Shown: in pieces, positions 52,013-60,849 of the stretch
Layout: each line of letters begins with the position of its first letter
Position numbering within the stretch: position 1 is the first letter of the stretch
NCBI RefSeq assembly: GCF_001424485.1
Contig: NZ_LMQC01000001.1
Span: 625,755 to 689,754 of the forward strand
DNA length: 64,000 bases
From: Modestobacter sp. Leaf380
GTDB lineage: Bacteria; Actinomycetota; Actinomycetes; Mycobacteriales; Geodermatophilaceae
Direction: 5' to 3'
Notes under the pieces: model-generated
Told to the model about the DNA's origin: nothing
What the model saw: only the letters and a program-made list of their open reading frames with translations
Database searches by the model: none
Translations under genes and position numbers: made by a program

Positions 52013-54217
52013 TTGCCGCCGTCCCCCCGCGCGCACCCCCGGGAGGTGGAGACCACCGCGCCGACGCCGTCCGGGACCGAGCCGTGGGAGGGGTGGGCCG
52101 GGCACCACGCGACCGCCCGGGCGCTGGTCGAGCAGCTGACCCTCGCCGAGGCGGTGTCCCTGGTGAGCGCCCCGATGGGCATCGGCCCGGACGCCCCGGC
52201 CGACGCCGTGGGGTCAGCAGCGCACACCCCGGGCGTCGAGCGGCTGGGCATCCCCGGCTGGGACGAGTCCGACGCGAGCCTCGGCGTCACCAACCCGATG
52301 GGCGCGCGCGGACCGGACGACGACGCCACCGCCTTCCCCTCCGGACCCGCCCTGGCCGCGACCTTCGACCCCGACCTGGCCCGGCAGGTGGGCGAGGCGG
52401 TCGGCGCGGAGGCACACGCCCATGGCGTCGCCGTCCAGCTGGCCGGCGGGATGAACCTGGTGCGCGACCCGCGCGGCGGGCGGGTCTTCGAGTACCTGTC
52501 CGAGGACGTGCTGCTGTCGGGCGTGCTGGCCGGGGCCTCCGTGGCCGGCATCCAGTCCCGGGGGGTGGCCGCCACCCTCAAGCACTTCGCGCTGAACCCC
52601 TCGGAGACCGGCCGGGTGGTGGTCAGCTCCGACCTGTCCGAGCCGGCGCTGCGCGAGTCGGACCTGCTGGCCTTCCAGATCGCCCACGAGCGCGGCCGCC
52701 CGCGTGCGGTGATGCCCGGCTACAACCTGGTCAACGGCGTCTACGCCAGCGAGTCCCACCACCTGCTCACCCAGGTGCTCAAGGGCGACTGGGGCTTCGG
52801 CGGGTTCGTGATGAGCGACTGGGGCGCCACCCACTCCACCGTGCACGCCGCCGTCGCCGGGCTGGACCGGCAGTCCGGCCACGGCCTGGACACCCGGCAC
52901 TTCTTCGGCGCCGACCTGCTCGCCGCCGTCGAGTCCGGGCGGGTGCCCCGGGAGCGGCTGGACGACATGGTCACCCGCATCCTCACCGCGCTGGCCTCCG
53001 TCGGCGCCCTCGGCGAGCGCCGCCGGCCCCGTGCCCTGGACCTCGCCCCGCACGCCGCCCTGGCCGCCCGCGTCGCCGCCGGGTCGGTGGTGCTGCTGCG
53101 CAACACCGACCACGTGCTGCCCCTGGCGGGCACCGGCCGGCTGCTGGTCGTCGGCGCGCACGCCGACACCGGCGTGATCAGCGGCGGCGGCAGCTCGACG
53201 GTCACCCCGCCCGGCACGGTCACCGACGGCGGCTCGCAGATCGCCCAGATGGAGCTGCCCCGCGCCTTCCACGCCCCCGCCCCGCTCGACGCCCTGCGCG
53301 AGCGGTGGGACGGCGAGGTCAGCTGGCTCGACGGCGCCGACGTCCCGGCGGCGGTGGCCGCCGCCGGGTCGGCCGACACCGTCGTGGTGGTCGCCGAGAA
53401 GTGGTCCACCGAGGGCCAGGACTCCCCCGACCTGTCCCTGGGCGACGGGCAGGACGAGCTGATCACCGCGCTGGCCGCGGCGAACGACCGGCTCGTCGTC
53501 GTCCTCACGGTGCCCTCGGCGGTGACCATGCCCTGGCTCGACGACGTCGCCGCGGTGCTGGTCGCCTGGTACGGCGGCCAGGCCGGGGCGGGTGCGATCG
53601 CCGACGTGCTCACCGGGGTGGCACCGCCCGCGGGCCGGCTGCCGATCACCTTCCCGCGGTCGGAGTCCCAGCTGCCCCGACCCGACGTCCTGGACCCGGC
53701 CGGGCTGGCCTCCAACCCCGGCGAACCCCGCCGGGGCGGGTACCCGCGGGTCTCCTACGACGTCGAGGGCGCCGACGTCGGGTACCGCTGGTTCGAGCGG
53801 GAGCGGCTGGACCCGCTGTTCCCCTTCGGCGCCGGGCTCTCCACCACCACCGTCGAGTGGTCGCAGGTGTCGGTCGCGGTGGAGGACGGCGCCCCGGTGG
53901 CCACCCTCACGCTGACCAACACCGGCACCCGGGCCGGGGTCGAGACCCCGCAGGTGTACGTGGCCCCACCCGCGCTGCCCGACCGCTCGGCCACCCGGCG
54001 GCTGGCCGGCTGGGCCCGGGTTGCGCTGGAGCCCGGCGAGAGCCGCACGGTGTCGATCCGCTGCGACGAGCCCCGGGTGCTGTCCGCCTACGACGCCGAC
54101 GACCCGGGCTGGACCCGGGCCGCCGGCCGGTACGCCGTCCGGGTGGCCCGGGACGCCGCCGCCCGCCCGGTGCTGGAGGCGGAGGTCGAGCTGCCCCGGT
54201 TGCGGCTGGCGCCCTAG
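52013..54217 (+). CDS. Glycoside hydrolase family 3 beta-glucosidase
   Basis: 734 aa. GH3 N-domain with LAGGMNLVRDPRGGRVFEYL, KHFALNP and the nucleophile in GFVMSDWGATHS; C-domain (GSVVLLRNTDHVLPL, LVVVLTVPSAVTMPWL, AWYGGQAGAGAIADVL) and a C-terminal fibronectin-III-like domain. No signal peptide, so intracellular glucoside cleavage. Start uncertain: TTG at 52013 or GTG at 52046. Its TAG stop and the convergent gene's stop share the same CTAG. Confidence 0.9.
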   Translation: MPPSPRAHPREVETTAPTPSGTEPWEGWAGHHATARALVEQLTLAEAVSLVSAPMGIGPDAPADAVGSAAHTPGVERLGIPGWDESDASLGVTNPMGARGPDDDATAFPSGPALAATFDPDLARQVGEAVGAEAHAHGVAVQLAGGMNLVRDPRGGRVFEYLSEDVLLSGVLAGASVAGIQSRGVAATLKHFALNPSETGRVVVSSDLSEPALRESDLLAFQIAHERGRPRAVMPGYNLVNGVYASESHHLLTQVLKGDWGFGGFVMSDWGATHSTVHAAVAGLDRQSGHGLDTRHFFGADLLAAVESGRVPRERLDDMVTRILTALASVGALGERRRPRALDLAPHAALAARVAAGSVVLLRNTDHVLPLAGTGRLLVVGAHADTGVISGGGSSTVTPPGTVTDGGSQIAQMELPRAFHAPAPLDALRERWDGEVSWLDGADVPAAVAAAGSADTVVVVAEKWSTEGQDSPDLSLGDGQDELITALAAANDRLVVVLTVPSAVTMPWLDDVAAVLVAWYGGQAGAGAIADVLTGVAPPAGRLPITFPRSESQLPRPDVLDPAGLASNPGEPRRGGYPRVSYDVEGADVGYRWFERERLDPLFPFGAGLSTTTVEWSQVSVAVEDGAPVATLTLTNTGTRAGVETPQVYVAPPALPDRSATRRLAGWARVALEPGESRTVSIRCDEPRVLSAYDADDPGWTRAAGRYAVRVARDAAARPVLEAEVELPRLRLAP

Positions 54218-55137
54218 CCCGGGAGTGCCCCGGCGGTCGTGCGCACGACCTGGTCCCACGGGGTGGGCGCGACGCCCAGCACCGCGGTGGTCTCGCTGCC
54301 GTCGACGACGAAGTCGGCGTCCCACTGGTGCCGGATCGCCACGACCTCCCGCAGCAGCGGGACGACCGTCCCGAGGGCCCGGAGCACCGGCCACGGCGTG
54401 CTGGACACCCGCGGCGCCGGCGCCCCGAACACCGCGGCGAAGTCCCCCAGCGCCTCCCGCTGGCTGCGCGAGGGGGCGCTGGGCACCACCCACGCCCGGC
54501 CCCAGGCCCGCTCGTCGGTACCCAGCGTGGCCAGCGTGGCGCCGACGTCGGGCAGGTAGGCCCAGCTGTGCTGCACGTCGGGGTCACCGATCACCCACAC
54601 CCGCCCGCCCGCCCGCACCCCGGCCAGGCTGCGACCCAGGTAGGAGTTGGCCGGGGGCACGTCGGGCCCGACGAAGTCCGACGCCCGGGCCTCGGTCACC
54701 CGCACCCGCCCCGCTTCGTGCGCGGCGGCCATCTGCTCCCACATCGCCACCCGCACCCGGCCCTTGACGTCGGTGGCGGCCAGCGGGCTCCGCGCCGTCA
54801 TCGGCCCGGTCGGACGGCCGTGCCCGTACAGGTTGCCCATCGCGACCAGCACCGCACCGCTGCGCTCGGCAGCACCCAGCAGGGCGGTGGCGATCGGCGG
54901 CCACTCCGTCGCCCAGCGGTGGTAGGTGGGGTTGACCGCGTTGTAGACCACGTCCGCACCGGCCGACGCGGTCGCCAGCGCCTCGGTGTCGGCCGCGTCC
55001 ACCGCGCGGTGCTCGACGTCGTCGGTCGACGTCCCCCCGCTGCGCGAGAGCACCCGCACCCGGTGCCCGGCCCGCACCAGCTCACCGGAGACGGCGGTGC
55101 CGACCGGTCCCTTGCCCACGACCACGTGCAGTCCCAC
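54214..55137 (-). CDS. NAD-dependent epimerase/NmrA-like dehydrogenase
   Basis: 307 aa Rossmann protein. VVGKGPVGTAVSGELVRAGH at the N-terminus, YNAVNPTYHRW, LYGHGRPTGPM. Lacks a clear YxxxK, so it may be a redox sensor or atypical reductase. GTG at 55137 with AGGAG 5 nt upstream. Divergent from a TetR gene that probably represses it through operators at 55157 and 55211. Confidence 0.85.
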   Translation of the reverse strand: MGLHVVVGKGPVGTAVSGELVRAGHRVRVLSRSGGTSTDDVEHRAVDAADTEALATASAGADVVYNAVNPTYHRWATEWPPIATALLGAAERSGAVLVAMGNLYGHGRPTGPMTARSPLAATDVKGRVRVAMWEQMAAAHEAGRVRVTEARASDFVGPDVPPANSYLGRSLAGVRAGGRVWVIGDPDVQHSWAYLPDVGATLATLGTDERAWGRAWVVPSAPSRSQREALGDFAAVFGAPAPRVSSTPWPVLRALGTVVPLLREVVAIRHQWDADFVVDGSETTAVLGVAPTPWDQVVRTTAGALPG

Positions 55138-55156
55138 GACGTCTCCTGACGACTGA

Positions 55157-55173
55157 CGAGAGCGGTGCTCTCG
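55157..55173. promoter_or_regulatory. TetR operator 1 (epimerase side)
   Basis: CGAGAGC-GGT-GCTCTCG, a 17-bp palindrome 19 bp before the epimerase GTG and just downstream of its predicted start (-35 TTGACA 55211-55206, -10 CACTGT 55189-55184). Confidence 0.75.
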
Positions 55174-55210
55174 TTCTGGAGCGACAGTGACTCCCTCTCC
55201 CGAGCTGTCA

Positions 55211-55223
55211 AGAGCGGTGCTCT
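55211..55223. promoter_or_regulatory. TetR operator 2 (shared)
   Basis: AGAGC-GGT-GCTCT, same core as operator 1, 52 bp away. It touches the epimerase -35 and the -35 zone of the tetR promoter (-10 TAACGT 55240-55245). Confidence 0.75.
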
Positions 55224-55252
55224 CGGATGAGATCGGTGCTAACGTCCGCGGG

Positions 55253-55930
55253 GTGGTGAGCACGGCGAGGGAACGCGCCCGCAACGCGCTGACCGAGGAG
55301 ATCCTCGAGTCGGCACGCGGCCAGCTGGCCACGGTCGGCGCCGCCGCGCTGTCGCTGCGCGCGGTGGCGCGGGACCTGGGCCTGGCGTCCTCCGCGCTGT
55401 ACCGGTACTTCCCCAGCCGGGACGACCTGCTGACCCGGCTGATCATCGAGGGCTACGACGCACTCGGCGCCGCCGCCGAGGCCGCCGACGACCCCACCGC
55501 ACAGCCGCGCACCCGCTGGCACGCCATCTGTGCCGCCGTCCGGGCATGGGCGCTGGCGCACCCGCACGAGTACGCCCTGCTCTACGGCTCACCGGTGCCC
55601 GGCTACGCCGCCCCGCAGGACACCGTCGCCGCCGCCGGCCGGGTCGGTCTCGCACTGGGCCGGGTCCTCGGCGACGCTGCCCGGGCCGGTGTCCTGCCAC
55701 CCGCGGAGGGACGCCGCACCCACCTGGTCACCCCTGCCGCCGCCGCAGGACTGGGCGGCGAGCACCCCGACCTCGACGACGCCGTCCGGGCCCGCGCCCT
55801 GCTCACCTGGAGCTCGCTGTTCGGGCTGGTCAGCTTCGAGCTGTTCGGCCACTTCGTCGGCGTGCTCACCGATCCCGACGCCTTCTTCACCGAGCAGGTC
55901 GGCGAGCTCGCCGACGTCCTGGGTCTCTGA
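55253..55930 (+). CDS. TetR-family transcriptional regulator
   Basis: 225 aa. N-terminal HTH: ILESARGQLATVGAAALSLR, AVARDLGLASSALYRYFPSRDDLL; C-terminal ligand domain of the TetR_C_25/WHG type. GTG at 55253 with TAACGT exactly 7 nt upstream, leaderless (a second GTG follows at once). Likely represses itself and the divergent dehydrogenase. Ends at a strong hairpin. Confidence 0.92.
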   Translation: MVSTARERARNALTEEILESARGQLATVGAAALSLRAVARDLGLASSALYRYFPSRDDLLTRLIIEGYDALGAAAEAADDPTAQPRTRWHAICAAVRAWALAHPHEYALLYGSPVPGYAAPQDTVAAAGRVGLALGRVLGDAARAGVLPPAEGRRTHLVTPAAAAGLGGEHPDLDDAVRARALLTWSSLFGLVSFELFGHFVGVLTDPDAFFTEQVGELADVLGL

Positions 55931-55934
55931 ACGG

Positions 55935-55972
55935 CCAGGGCCCGCCACCGCGACAGCGGTGACGGGCCCTGG
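55935..55972 (+). terminator. tetR terminator
   Basis: 17-bp stem with one mismatch and GACA loop, 4 nt after the stop; it could also serve the convergent DUF1416 operon. Confidence 0.8.
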
Positions 55973-56047
55973 TGGGGTGCTGGAACGGCCTGGCTGCAGG
56001 GTCCCGTGCCGCGCGGAGCGTGGTGCGGGGGGCAGTCAGGCCCTCCT

Positions 56048-56341
56048 TCAGACGATCGCGAGCGTCGTCTCGTTCAGCCCGACCTCGGCGGCCAGCACGC
56101 GCTCGGCGCGGCCCACCGGGGCCAGCGAGCGCAGCTTCCAGTCACCGGGGGCGGCGAAGAAGCGGAACTCGCCCTCGGGGCTGGTGACCACCTCGGCGGT
56201 GAACTCGTCGGTCGAGTCCAGCAGCCGGACGTAGGCGCCGGCGACGGGGTTGCCGTCGTGCCACACCTGGCCCTGGATGACCGTCTGGGTGCTCAGGTCG
56301 ATGCCGGCGAGGGAACCGCCCTGCTTCGGGGACGCGCACAC
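56048..56341 (-). CDS. DUF1416 protein (SseC-like)
   Basis: 97 aa. VCASPKQGG at the N-terminus and the beta-sandwich block GNPVAGAYVRLLDSTDEFTAEV, FRFFAAPGDWKLR define DUF1416. GTG starts 2 nt after the sulfurtransferase stop. The cysA2/sseA-DUF1416 (sseC) pair is conserved in mycobacteria (Rv0815c-Rv0814c). Probable accessory to sulfur transfer. Confidence 0.88.
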   Translation of the reverse strand: MCASPKQGGSLAGIDLSTQTVIQGQVWHDGNPVAGAYVRLLDSTDEFTAEVVTSPEGEFRFFAAPGDWKLRSLAPVGRAERVLAAEVGLNETTLAIV

Positions 56342-56343
56342 GG

Positions 56344-57177
56344 TCAGGCCCCCTTGGCGATCGGGACGCCGACGAGCGAGCCGTACTCGGTCCAGGAACC
56401 GTCGTAGTTCTTGACGTTCTGGTGGCCGAGCAGCTCCCGCAGGACGAACCAGGTGTGGCTGGAGCGCTCCCCGATGCGGCAGTAGGCGATGGTGTCCTTG
56501 GAGTCGTCGAGGCCGGCGTCGGCGTAGAGCTTCGCGAGCTCCTCGTCGGACTTGAAGGTGCCGTCCTCGTTCGCGGCCTTGCTCCACGGCACGTTGACGG
56601 CCGAGGGGATGTGGCCGGGACGCTGAGCGCCCTCCTGCGGCAGGTGCGCGGGGGCCACGAGCTTGCCGGCGAACTCGTCGGGACTGCGCACGTCGACCAG
56701 GTTCTTGGTGTCGATGGCGGCCACGACCTCGTCGCGGAAGGCGCGGATCGAGGTGTCGGGCTCGGCGGCCTGGTAGGTGGTGGCCGGGCGCTGCACGGTG
56801 TCGGTGGACAGCGGGCGGCCGTCCAGCTCCCACTTCTTGCGGCCGCCGTCGACGAGCTTGACGTCGCGGTGGCCGTAGACCTTGAAGTACCAGTAGGCGT
56901 AGGCGGCGAACCAGTTGTTGTTGCCGCCGTAGAGCACCACGGTGTCCTCGTTGCCGATGCCCTTGGCACTCAGCAGGGCGGAGAAGCCCTCGCGGTCGAC
57001 GAAGTCACGGGACTCGGCGTCCTGCAGGTCGCTCTTCCAGTCCAGCTTCACGGCGCCCTCGAGGTGGCCCCCGTCGTAGGCGCTGGTGTCCTCGTCGACC
57101 TCGACGAAGACGATCCCGGCGTCGCCGAGGTGCTCCTGGGCCCAGTCGGCGGTGACGAGCACGTCGTTGCGGCTCAC
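56344..57177 (-). CDS. Thiosulfate sulfurtransferase (rhodanese)
   Basis: 277 aa, two rhodanese domains; the second has the catalytic loop CRIGERS (persulfide cysteine in AYCRIGERSSHTWF). Transfers sulfane sulfur from thiosulfate, feeding cysteine and cofactor sulfur. GTG with TGGAGG 6 nt upstream. In an operon with DUF4395 and DUF1416, under a Cys-rich leader peptide. Confidence 0.93.
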   Translation of the reverse strand: MSRNDVLVTADWAQEHLGDAGIVFVEVDEDTSAYDGGHLEGAVKLDWKSDLQDAESRDFVDREGFSALLSAKGIGNEDTVVLYGGNNNWFAAYAYWYFKVYGHRDVKLVDGGRKKWELDGRPLSTDTVQRPATTYQAAEPDTSIRAFRDEVVAAIDTKNLVDVRSPDEFAGKLVAPAHLPQEGAQRPGHIPSAVNVPWSKAANEDGTFKSDEELAKLYADAGLDDSKDTIAYCRIGERSSHTWFVLRELLGHQNVKNYDGSWTEYGSLVGVPIAKGA

Positions 57178-57242
57178 GGTGTTCCTCCAGTGGTCGGTGG
57201 TCAGGGGGTGCTGCGGGGGGTGCGGTCTGTCGGGTGGGGCGG

Positions 57243-57710
57243 TCAGGCGGCGCGGACGGGGCGGACCCGTCGCGCGAGCAGGTACAGCTCACAGCCGAGG
57301 CAGAAGCCCACGGCGGCGTTGAGGAGGGCGGCCACCAGGGCCAGCCCGGCGGCGACGGCGCCCAGGACCGGCGCCCCCGCCAGGTACCCGACGGCCCCCA
57401 CCAGGGCGAAGAACAGGCCGACGAGCTGGGCGAACCGCGGCGGCGCCTCCGCCTCCCGCTCGCTGACCGGGCCCAGCCGGGGGGCCACGAGCACCCGGAA
57501 CAGCAGGCCGTAGGGCGCGTACCGCAGCCCGGCGAGGCCGCCGACGGCGAAGACCACGGCCTGCGCCGCGAGCAGCCAGCCGTTGCCGGTGAGCAGCACG
57601 ACGACCAGGACGACGGTGGTGACCCACGCGCCGAAGCGCGGGCCGCGGACGTCGACCATCGGCCCACCGGTGGCGGGCGGGGACGTACGGGGGTGCTGGG
57701 GGGATGTCAC
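57243..57710 (-). CDS. DUF4395 membrane protein
   Basis: 155 aa, four membrane helices. MVDVRGPRFGAWVTT and the C-terminal NAAVGFCLGCELYLL, with a conserved CxxC at the helix edge, mark DUF4395. GTG with GGAAGG upstream. The CxxC and operon with sulfurtransferase suggest a thiol/sulfur transport role. Confidence 0.88.
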   Translation of the reverse strand: MTSPQHPRTSPPATGGPMVDVRGPRFGAWVTTVVLVVVLLTGNGWLLAAQAVVFAVGGLAGLRYAPYGLLFRVLVAPRLGPVSEREAEAPPRFAQLVGLFFALVGAVGYLAGAPVLGAVAAGLALVAALLNAAVGFCLGCELYLLARRVRPVRAA

Positions 57711-57744
57711 GGTGTGGGGCCTTCCGACGGCGGTCAGGGCGCGT

Positions 57745-57765
57745 CGAGGCGGGTCGTCAGCCTCG
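57745..57765 (-). other. Hairpin between leader peptide and DUF4395
   Basis: CGAGGC/GCCTCG, 6-bp stem, 9-nt loop, starting immediately after the leader stop codon. Position fits an attenuator or ribosome-stall-responsive element. Confidence 0.4.
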
Positions 57766-57840
57766 TCAGGAGGCGCGACACAGGCAGCTGCCCAGGCGGC
57801 ACAGGTCCACTGTGCGTCGCTGAGTCAGCAGGGTGCCCAC
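57766..57840 (-). CDS. Cys-rich leaderless leader peptide
   Basis: 24 residues ending DLCRLGSCLCRAS, with three cysteines in the last eleven. GTG at 57840 with TACCCT 6 nt upstream (57852-57847), so translated from a leaderless mRNA. Cys-rich leaderless short ORFs in mycobacteria attenuate sulfur operons when cysteine is plentiful. Here it precedes DUF4395-sulfurtransferase-DUF1416 by 55 bp. Confidence 0.82.
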   Translation of the reverse strand: MGTLLTQRRTVDLCRLGSCLCRAS

Positions 57841-57875
57841 GGCGCGAGGGTAGCAACACCCAGGTCGGGGCGTGA

Positions 57876-58334
57876 TCACGAGGTCCGGACCGCCGGTGCG
57901 TGCGCGTCGACGATGGCCGTCAGCTCGTCGGGGCGGGGGGCTCCGCTGCTGCGCCCGAGCACCCGGCCGGACCGGTCCAGGTAGAACAGCGTGGGCGTGC
58001 GCCGGACGTCCAGCGCACGCACGGCCTCCAGCTGGCTCTCGGCGTCCACGTGGACGGCGGCCAGGCCGGGGCGGGTGGTCTGCAGCTGCGCCAGCCGGGC
58101 CTTGGTCGCGCGGCAGGGCGCGCAGAACGCGGTGGCGAACTGGACCACGGTGAGGTCGGCGTCCTCGGGGCGCACACCCAGCGAGCGGAGCACCTCGGTG
58201 TCCCTGGACCCGGTCACGTCGGCCTCCTCCTCGGCGGGGCGGCGGACCGCGCCGCTGCGGGTGCGCAGCCACCAGGCCGCGAGGCCGGTGAGGGCCAGCG
58301 CGACGAGCAGCACGACCAGACCCGTCGTCTCCAC
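57876..58334 (-). CDS. Membrane-anchored thioredoxin-like protein
   Basis: 152 aa. N-terminal helix (VVLLVALALTGLAAWWL) then a thioredoxin fold with active site FCAPCRATK and cis-Pro RRTPTLFYLD. GTG start. Upstream of the Cys-leader unit in the same direction but separately promoted. Probably a membrane-bound disulfide reductase. Confidence 0.88.
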   Translation of the reverse strand: METTGLVVLLVALALTGLAAWWLRTRSGAVRRPAEEEADVTGSRDTEVLRSLGVRPEDADLTVVQFATAFCAPCRATKARLAQLQTTRPGLAAVHVDAESQLEAVRALDVRRTPTLFYLDRSGRVLGRSSGAPRPDELTAIVDAHAPAVRTS

Positions 58335-58371
58335 GTCCCGCCCAACACGACCGGCCTGGTGGGGATTCCCG

Positions 58372-59058
58372 TCAGCGCAGGACGGTGTCGGTGGCCTCGA
58401 CGGTGAGGTCCACGCCGGAGTCGGTGGTGGTCAGCCCGGTGAGCTGGAGCCCGAAGGGCAGGGCGGGCACGGTGTAACGGAAGTCGAGCAGGTCCTGGGC
58501 GGCGTCGAGCAGGAAGTCCGGGACGTCGACCCCGGCGCCGGCGGCCTGGTCGACGGTCACCACCAGGTCCTGCCCGTCGAGGGCGACCTGCCCGGCGGCG
58601 GTCAGCCGGACCGACTGCCCGAGCACCTCCACGGTCCGGGTGACGCGGACGCCGTCGCCCTCGCGGGACAGCTGGGTGTCCCCGTCGAGCTGGGAGGAGA
58701 GCAGCCCCCAGGACAGCGAGGCCCGCCCGTCCACGTGCTCGACCGGGATCTCGGCGACGTCGCCGGCGATCACGTCGGACAGCGGCAGCTGCACTCCCTG
58801 CAGGGAGACCTCCGCGGTGCCGCCGTCGGGGAGGCCCAGCTGGTCGGCCGTGAGCGCGAGCCGGACGTCCTCGTAGCGACCGCCCAGGGCCTGGGTGAGG
58901 AACGGGAAGCCGGTGATGTCGACCTCGGGCTCACCGGTGAGCTGTCCGCGCTGGGCCACCTGGGCGGCGACCTGGTCCTCCGCGACCACGACACCGACCC
59001 GGTCGGCGGCCACCAGCAGGCCGAGCAGGACGAGGACGGTGATCAGCAGGCCCTTCAC
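58372..59058 (-). CDS. DUF2993 (LmeA-type) protein
   Basis: 228 aa. N-terminal signal/anchor (KGLLITVLVLLGLLVAADRV), then the lipid-binding DUF2993 fold with DITGFPFLTQALGGRYEDVRL. Mycobacterial LmeA, of this family, is needed for lipomannan elongation. GTG start with GACACT 7 nt upstream. Confidence 0.88.
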   Translation of the reverse strand: MKGLLITVLVLLGLLVAADRVGVVVAEDQVAAQVAQRGQLTGEPEVDITGFPFLTQALGGRYEDVRLALTADQLGLPDGGTAEVSLQGVQLPLSDVIAGDVAEIPVEHVDGRASLSWGLLSSQLDGDTQLSREGDGVRVTRTVEVLGQSVRLTAAGQVALDGQDLVVTVDQAAGAGVDVPDFLLDAAQDLLDFRYTVPALPFGLQLTGLTTTDSGVDLTVEATDTVLR

Positions 59059-59076
59059 CGGGCCCAGTGTCCGGCG

Positions 59077-59898
59077 TCAGAGGCTGGTCTGCAGCGCCAG
59101 GAAGAAGGCCACCGGGGTGGCGGTGGCGAGCGGCAGGGCGGCCTGGACGACGGGCAGCGCCCAGCCCCGCTGCGGGCGCTCGGCGACGACGTAGGACGCC
59201 CCCACGGCCATCAGCGCCGCGACACCGCCGATCGCCGCCCCGTAGGTGGCTGCCGACAACGCGTCGACCAGGTCGTCGGGCGCGCGGCGCAGCAGCGCGA
59301 CGCCGACCCCGGCCAGCACCGCCAGGACCAGGCCGACCAGCCCGCGGGGCACGCCCTGGGCGATCTGCGGCCGGGGCAGCACCAGGTCGACGAGGTGGCC
59401 GACGAGCAGCGCCGCGGTCACCACCAGCACGGCGCTGGTGGCCAGCCGGTCGCCGTCCGCGCTGCGACCCAGCGCCAGCAGCACCGACAGGGCGACGACG
59501 GCGCAGACCAGCAGCACCACACCGGCCAGCGAGGCCACCAGGTAGCGGCGGGGTGCGGGGCGGGCCATCTGGTGCACGAGGGCCACCAGCAGGCCGGGCC
59601 CCAGGACGAGCAGCAGCGACCCCAGCTGGGGGCGCTCGGGCAGGTGCATGAGCAGGTCGGCACCGACGGCGGCGGCGACCCCGATGCCGAGGGACCCGAC
59701 GAACCCGCGGATGCCGGTGGCGACCACCCAGGCGCCCACCAGCGCCAGCTGCACGACGAGCACGCCGACCAACCGGCCGGTGTCACCCAGGGCGAGCGGG
59801 CCGCCGACCAGCAGCGCCCCCGCCACGACGACGGCGCCCGCGGCGGGCAGGTGGTGCGCCCCGCGCGGCAGCTCGGTCTCCAGCGCTGAGTGGCTCAC
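59077..59898 (-). CDS. Polytopic membrane protein
   Basis: 273 aa, about eight membrane helices, few loops. No recognised motif; the C-terminus is [23 protein letters not shown] overlaps the hydrolase stop by 4 bp. Possibly a transporter or envelope protein. Confidence 0.72.
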   Translation of the reverse strand: MSHSALETELPRGAHHLPAAGAVVVAGALLVGGPLALGDTGRLVGVLVVQLALVGAWVVATGIRGFVGSLGIGVAAAVGADLLMHLPERPQLGSLLLVLGPGLLVALVHQMARPAPRRYLVASLAGVVLLVCAVVALSVLLALGRSADGDRLATSAVLVVTAALLVGHLVDLVLPRPQIAQGVPRGLVGLVLAVLAGVGVALLRRAPDDLVDALSAATYGAAIGGVAALMAVGASYVVAERPQRGWALPVVQAALPLATATPVAFFLALQTSL

Positions 59899-60761
59899 CC
59901 GCGCATGGTCCCACCGTCGGTCGCGGACGCCGTGGAGGTCGCGACCCCGGGGGTGCTGCCCGGGACGCGGCCCACGGTGTCCCGCGCCCAGCGGCCGATC
60001 CGCTCGGCGAGCGGGCCGGACATCCCGCTCTCGGCGTGCCCCATGCCCGGGACGGTCCAGACGGTGGCAGCGGGCCCGGCGGCCCGGGCGAGTGAGCGGA
60101 CGTGCTCGAGGGGGAAGTACGCGTCCTGGTCACCGTGCACCAGCAGCAGCGGCGTGGGCGCGATGGAGCTGACCAGCTGCACCGGCGCCGGTGGGCTGGC
60201 CGCCCACGGCGGCGCCAGCCGCACGCCCACGACCCGGGAGCCCAGCCGGCGCCCCAGGGTGGTCTCCAGCATCCAGTGCACCCGCCGCATGGGCAGCGTG
60301 TCCCGGACGAACCACCGGCTGACGGCGCTGACGCCCACCACGGCGTCCGGGCGCGACGTGCCGATCGCGGCCTGCCGCAGCGCGGCGCCCCCGCCCATCG
60401 ACAGCCCCAGGCTCACCACGGTCCGCGCCCCGTCCGCCCGGGCGGCCGCGACGGCCGCGTCGACGTCGAGCAGCTCGGGGTCACCGCCCACCCCGGACTC
60501 CCCGCCGGAGCGGCCGTGGCCGCGGAAGTCCACGCCCCGGACCTCGCCGAACCGGGACAACCAGGAGGCCAGCCGCAGGAACGGCTGCCGCGCCGTGGAG
60601 TTGGTGAACCCGTGCGAGACGACGAAGGTCAGCGGTCGCTCGTCGGGCCCCAGCGGGGCCGGCAGCGCCGCCGGGACGACGATCCCGTGCAACCGGACGC
60701 CGTCGGCGGTGCGCACCGTCACCTCGGTCCGCGCGACGGAGAGGGTCTCAGGACGGCGCAC
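59895..60761 (-). CDS. Alpha/beta hydrolase
   Basis: 288 aa. Nucleophile elbow [10 protein letters not shown], oxyanion [11 protein letters not shown], acid in [13 protein letters not shown] and His in PGMGHAESG. Family of small esterases with broad substrates. GTG at 60761 with CAGGAT 7 nt upstream, overlapping the glnR -10 on the other strand. Confidence 0.88.
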   Translation of the reverse strand: MRRPETLSVARTEVTVRTADGVRLHGIVVPAALPAPLGPDERPLTFVVSHGFTNSTARQPFLRLASWLSRFGEVRGVDFRGHGRSGGESGVGGDPELLDVDAAVAAARADGARTVVSLGLSMGGGAALRQAAIGTSRPDAVVGVSAVSRWFVRDTLPMRRVHWMLETTLGRRLGSRVVGVRLAPPWAASPPAPVQLVSSIAPTPLLLVHGDQDAYFPLEHVRSLARAAGPAATVWTVPGMGHAESGMSGPLAERIGRWARDTVGRVPGSTPGVATSTASATDGGTMRG

Positions 60762-60767
60762 GTCCGC

Positions 60768-60800
60768 TATCCTGCCAACTCACCTCGACACCGGTGTCGA
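60768..60800 (+). promoter_or_regulatory. glnR promoter with palindrome
   Basis: -10 TATCCT (60768-60773), start about 60780, then a perfect 16-bp palindrome TCGACACC-GGTGTCGA at 60785-60800, within the 5' UTR. Neither a LexA box (arms differ) nor the GlnR a-b site pattern. Possible operator of an unknown factor. Confidence 0.5.
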
Positions 60801-60849
60801 AGGCCGCGCACCACAGGCGACAGCCAGTACGACGTGTGAGGAGATCGAC

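Noticed and set aside
51367-55149. A very long rightward open frame spanning nitrobindin to the epimerase
   Set aside because: It lies antisense or out of frame to well-supported genes (GH3, epimerase, nitrobindin), is Gly/Arg/Pro/Ala-rich and has no domain; it is a by-product of high GC.
60785-60800. glnR palindrome as a LexA box
   Set aside because: Arms are TCGACA rather than TCGAAC, so it fails the SOS consensus seen at 45481.
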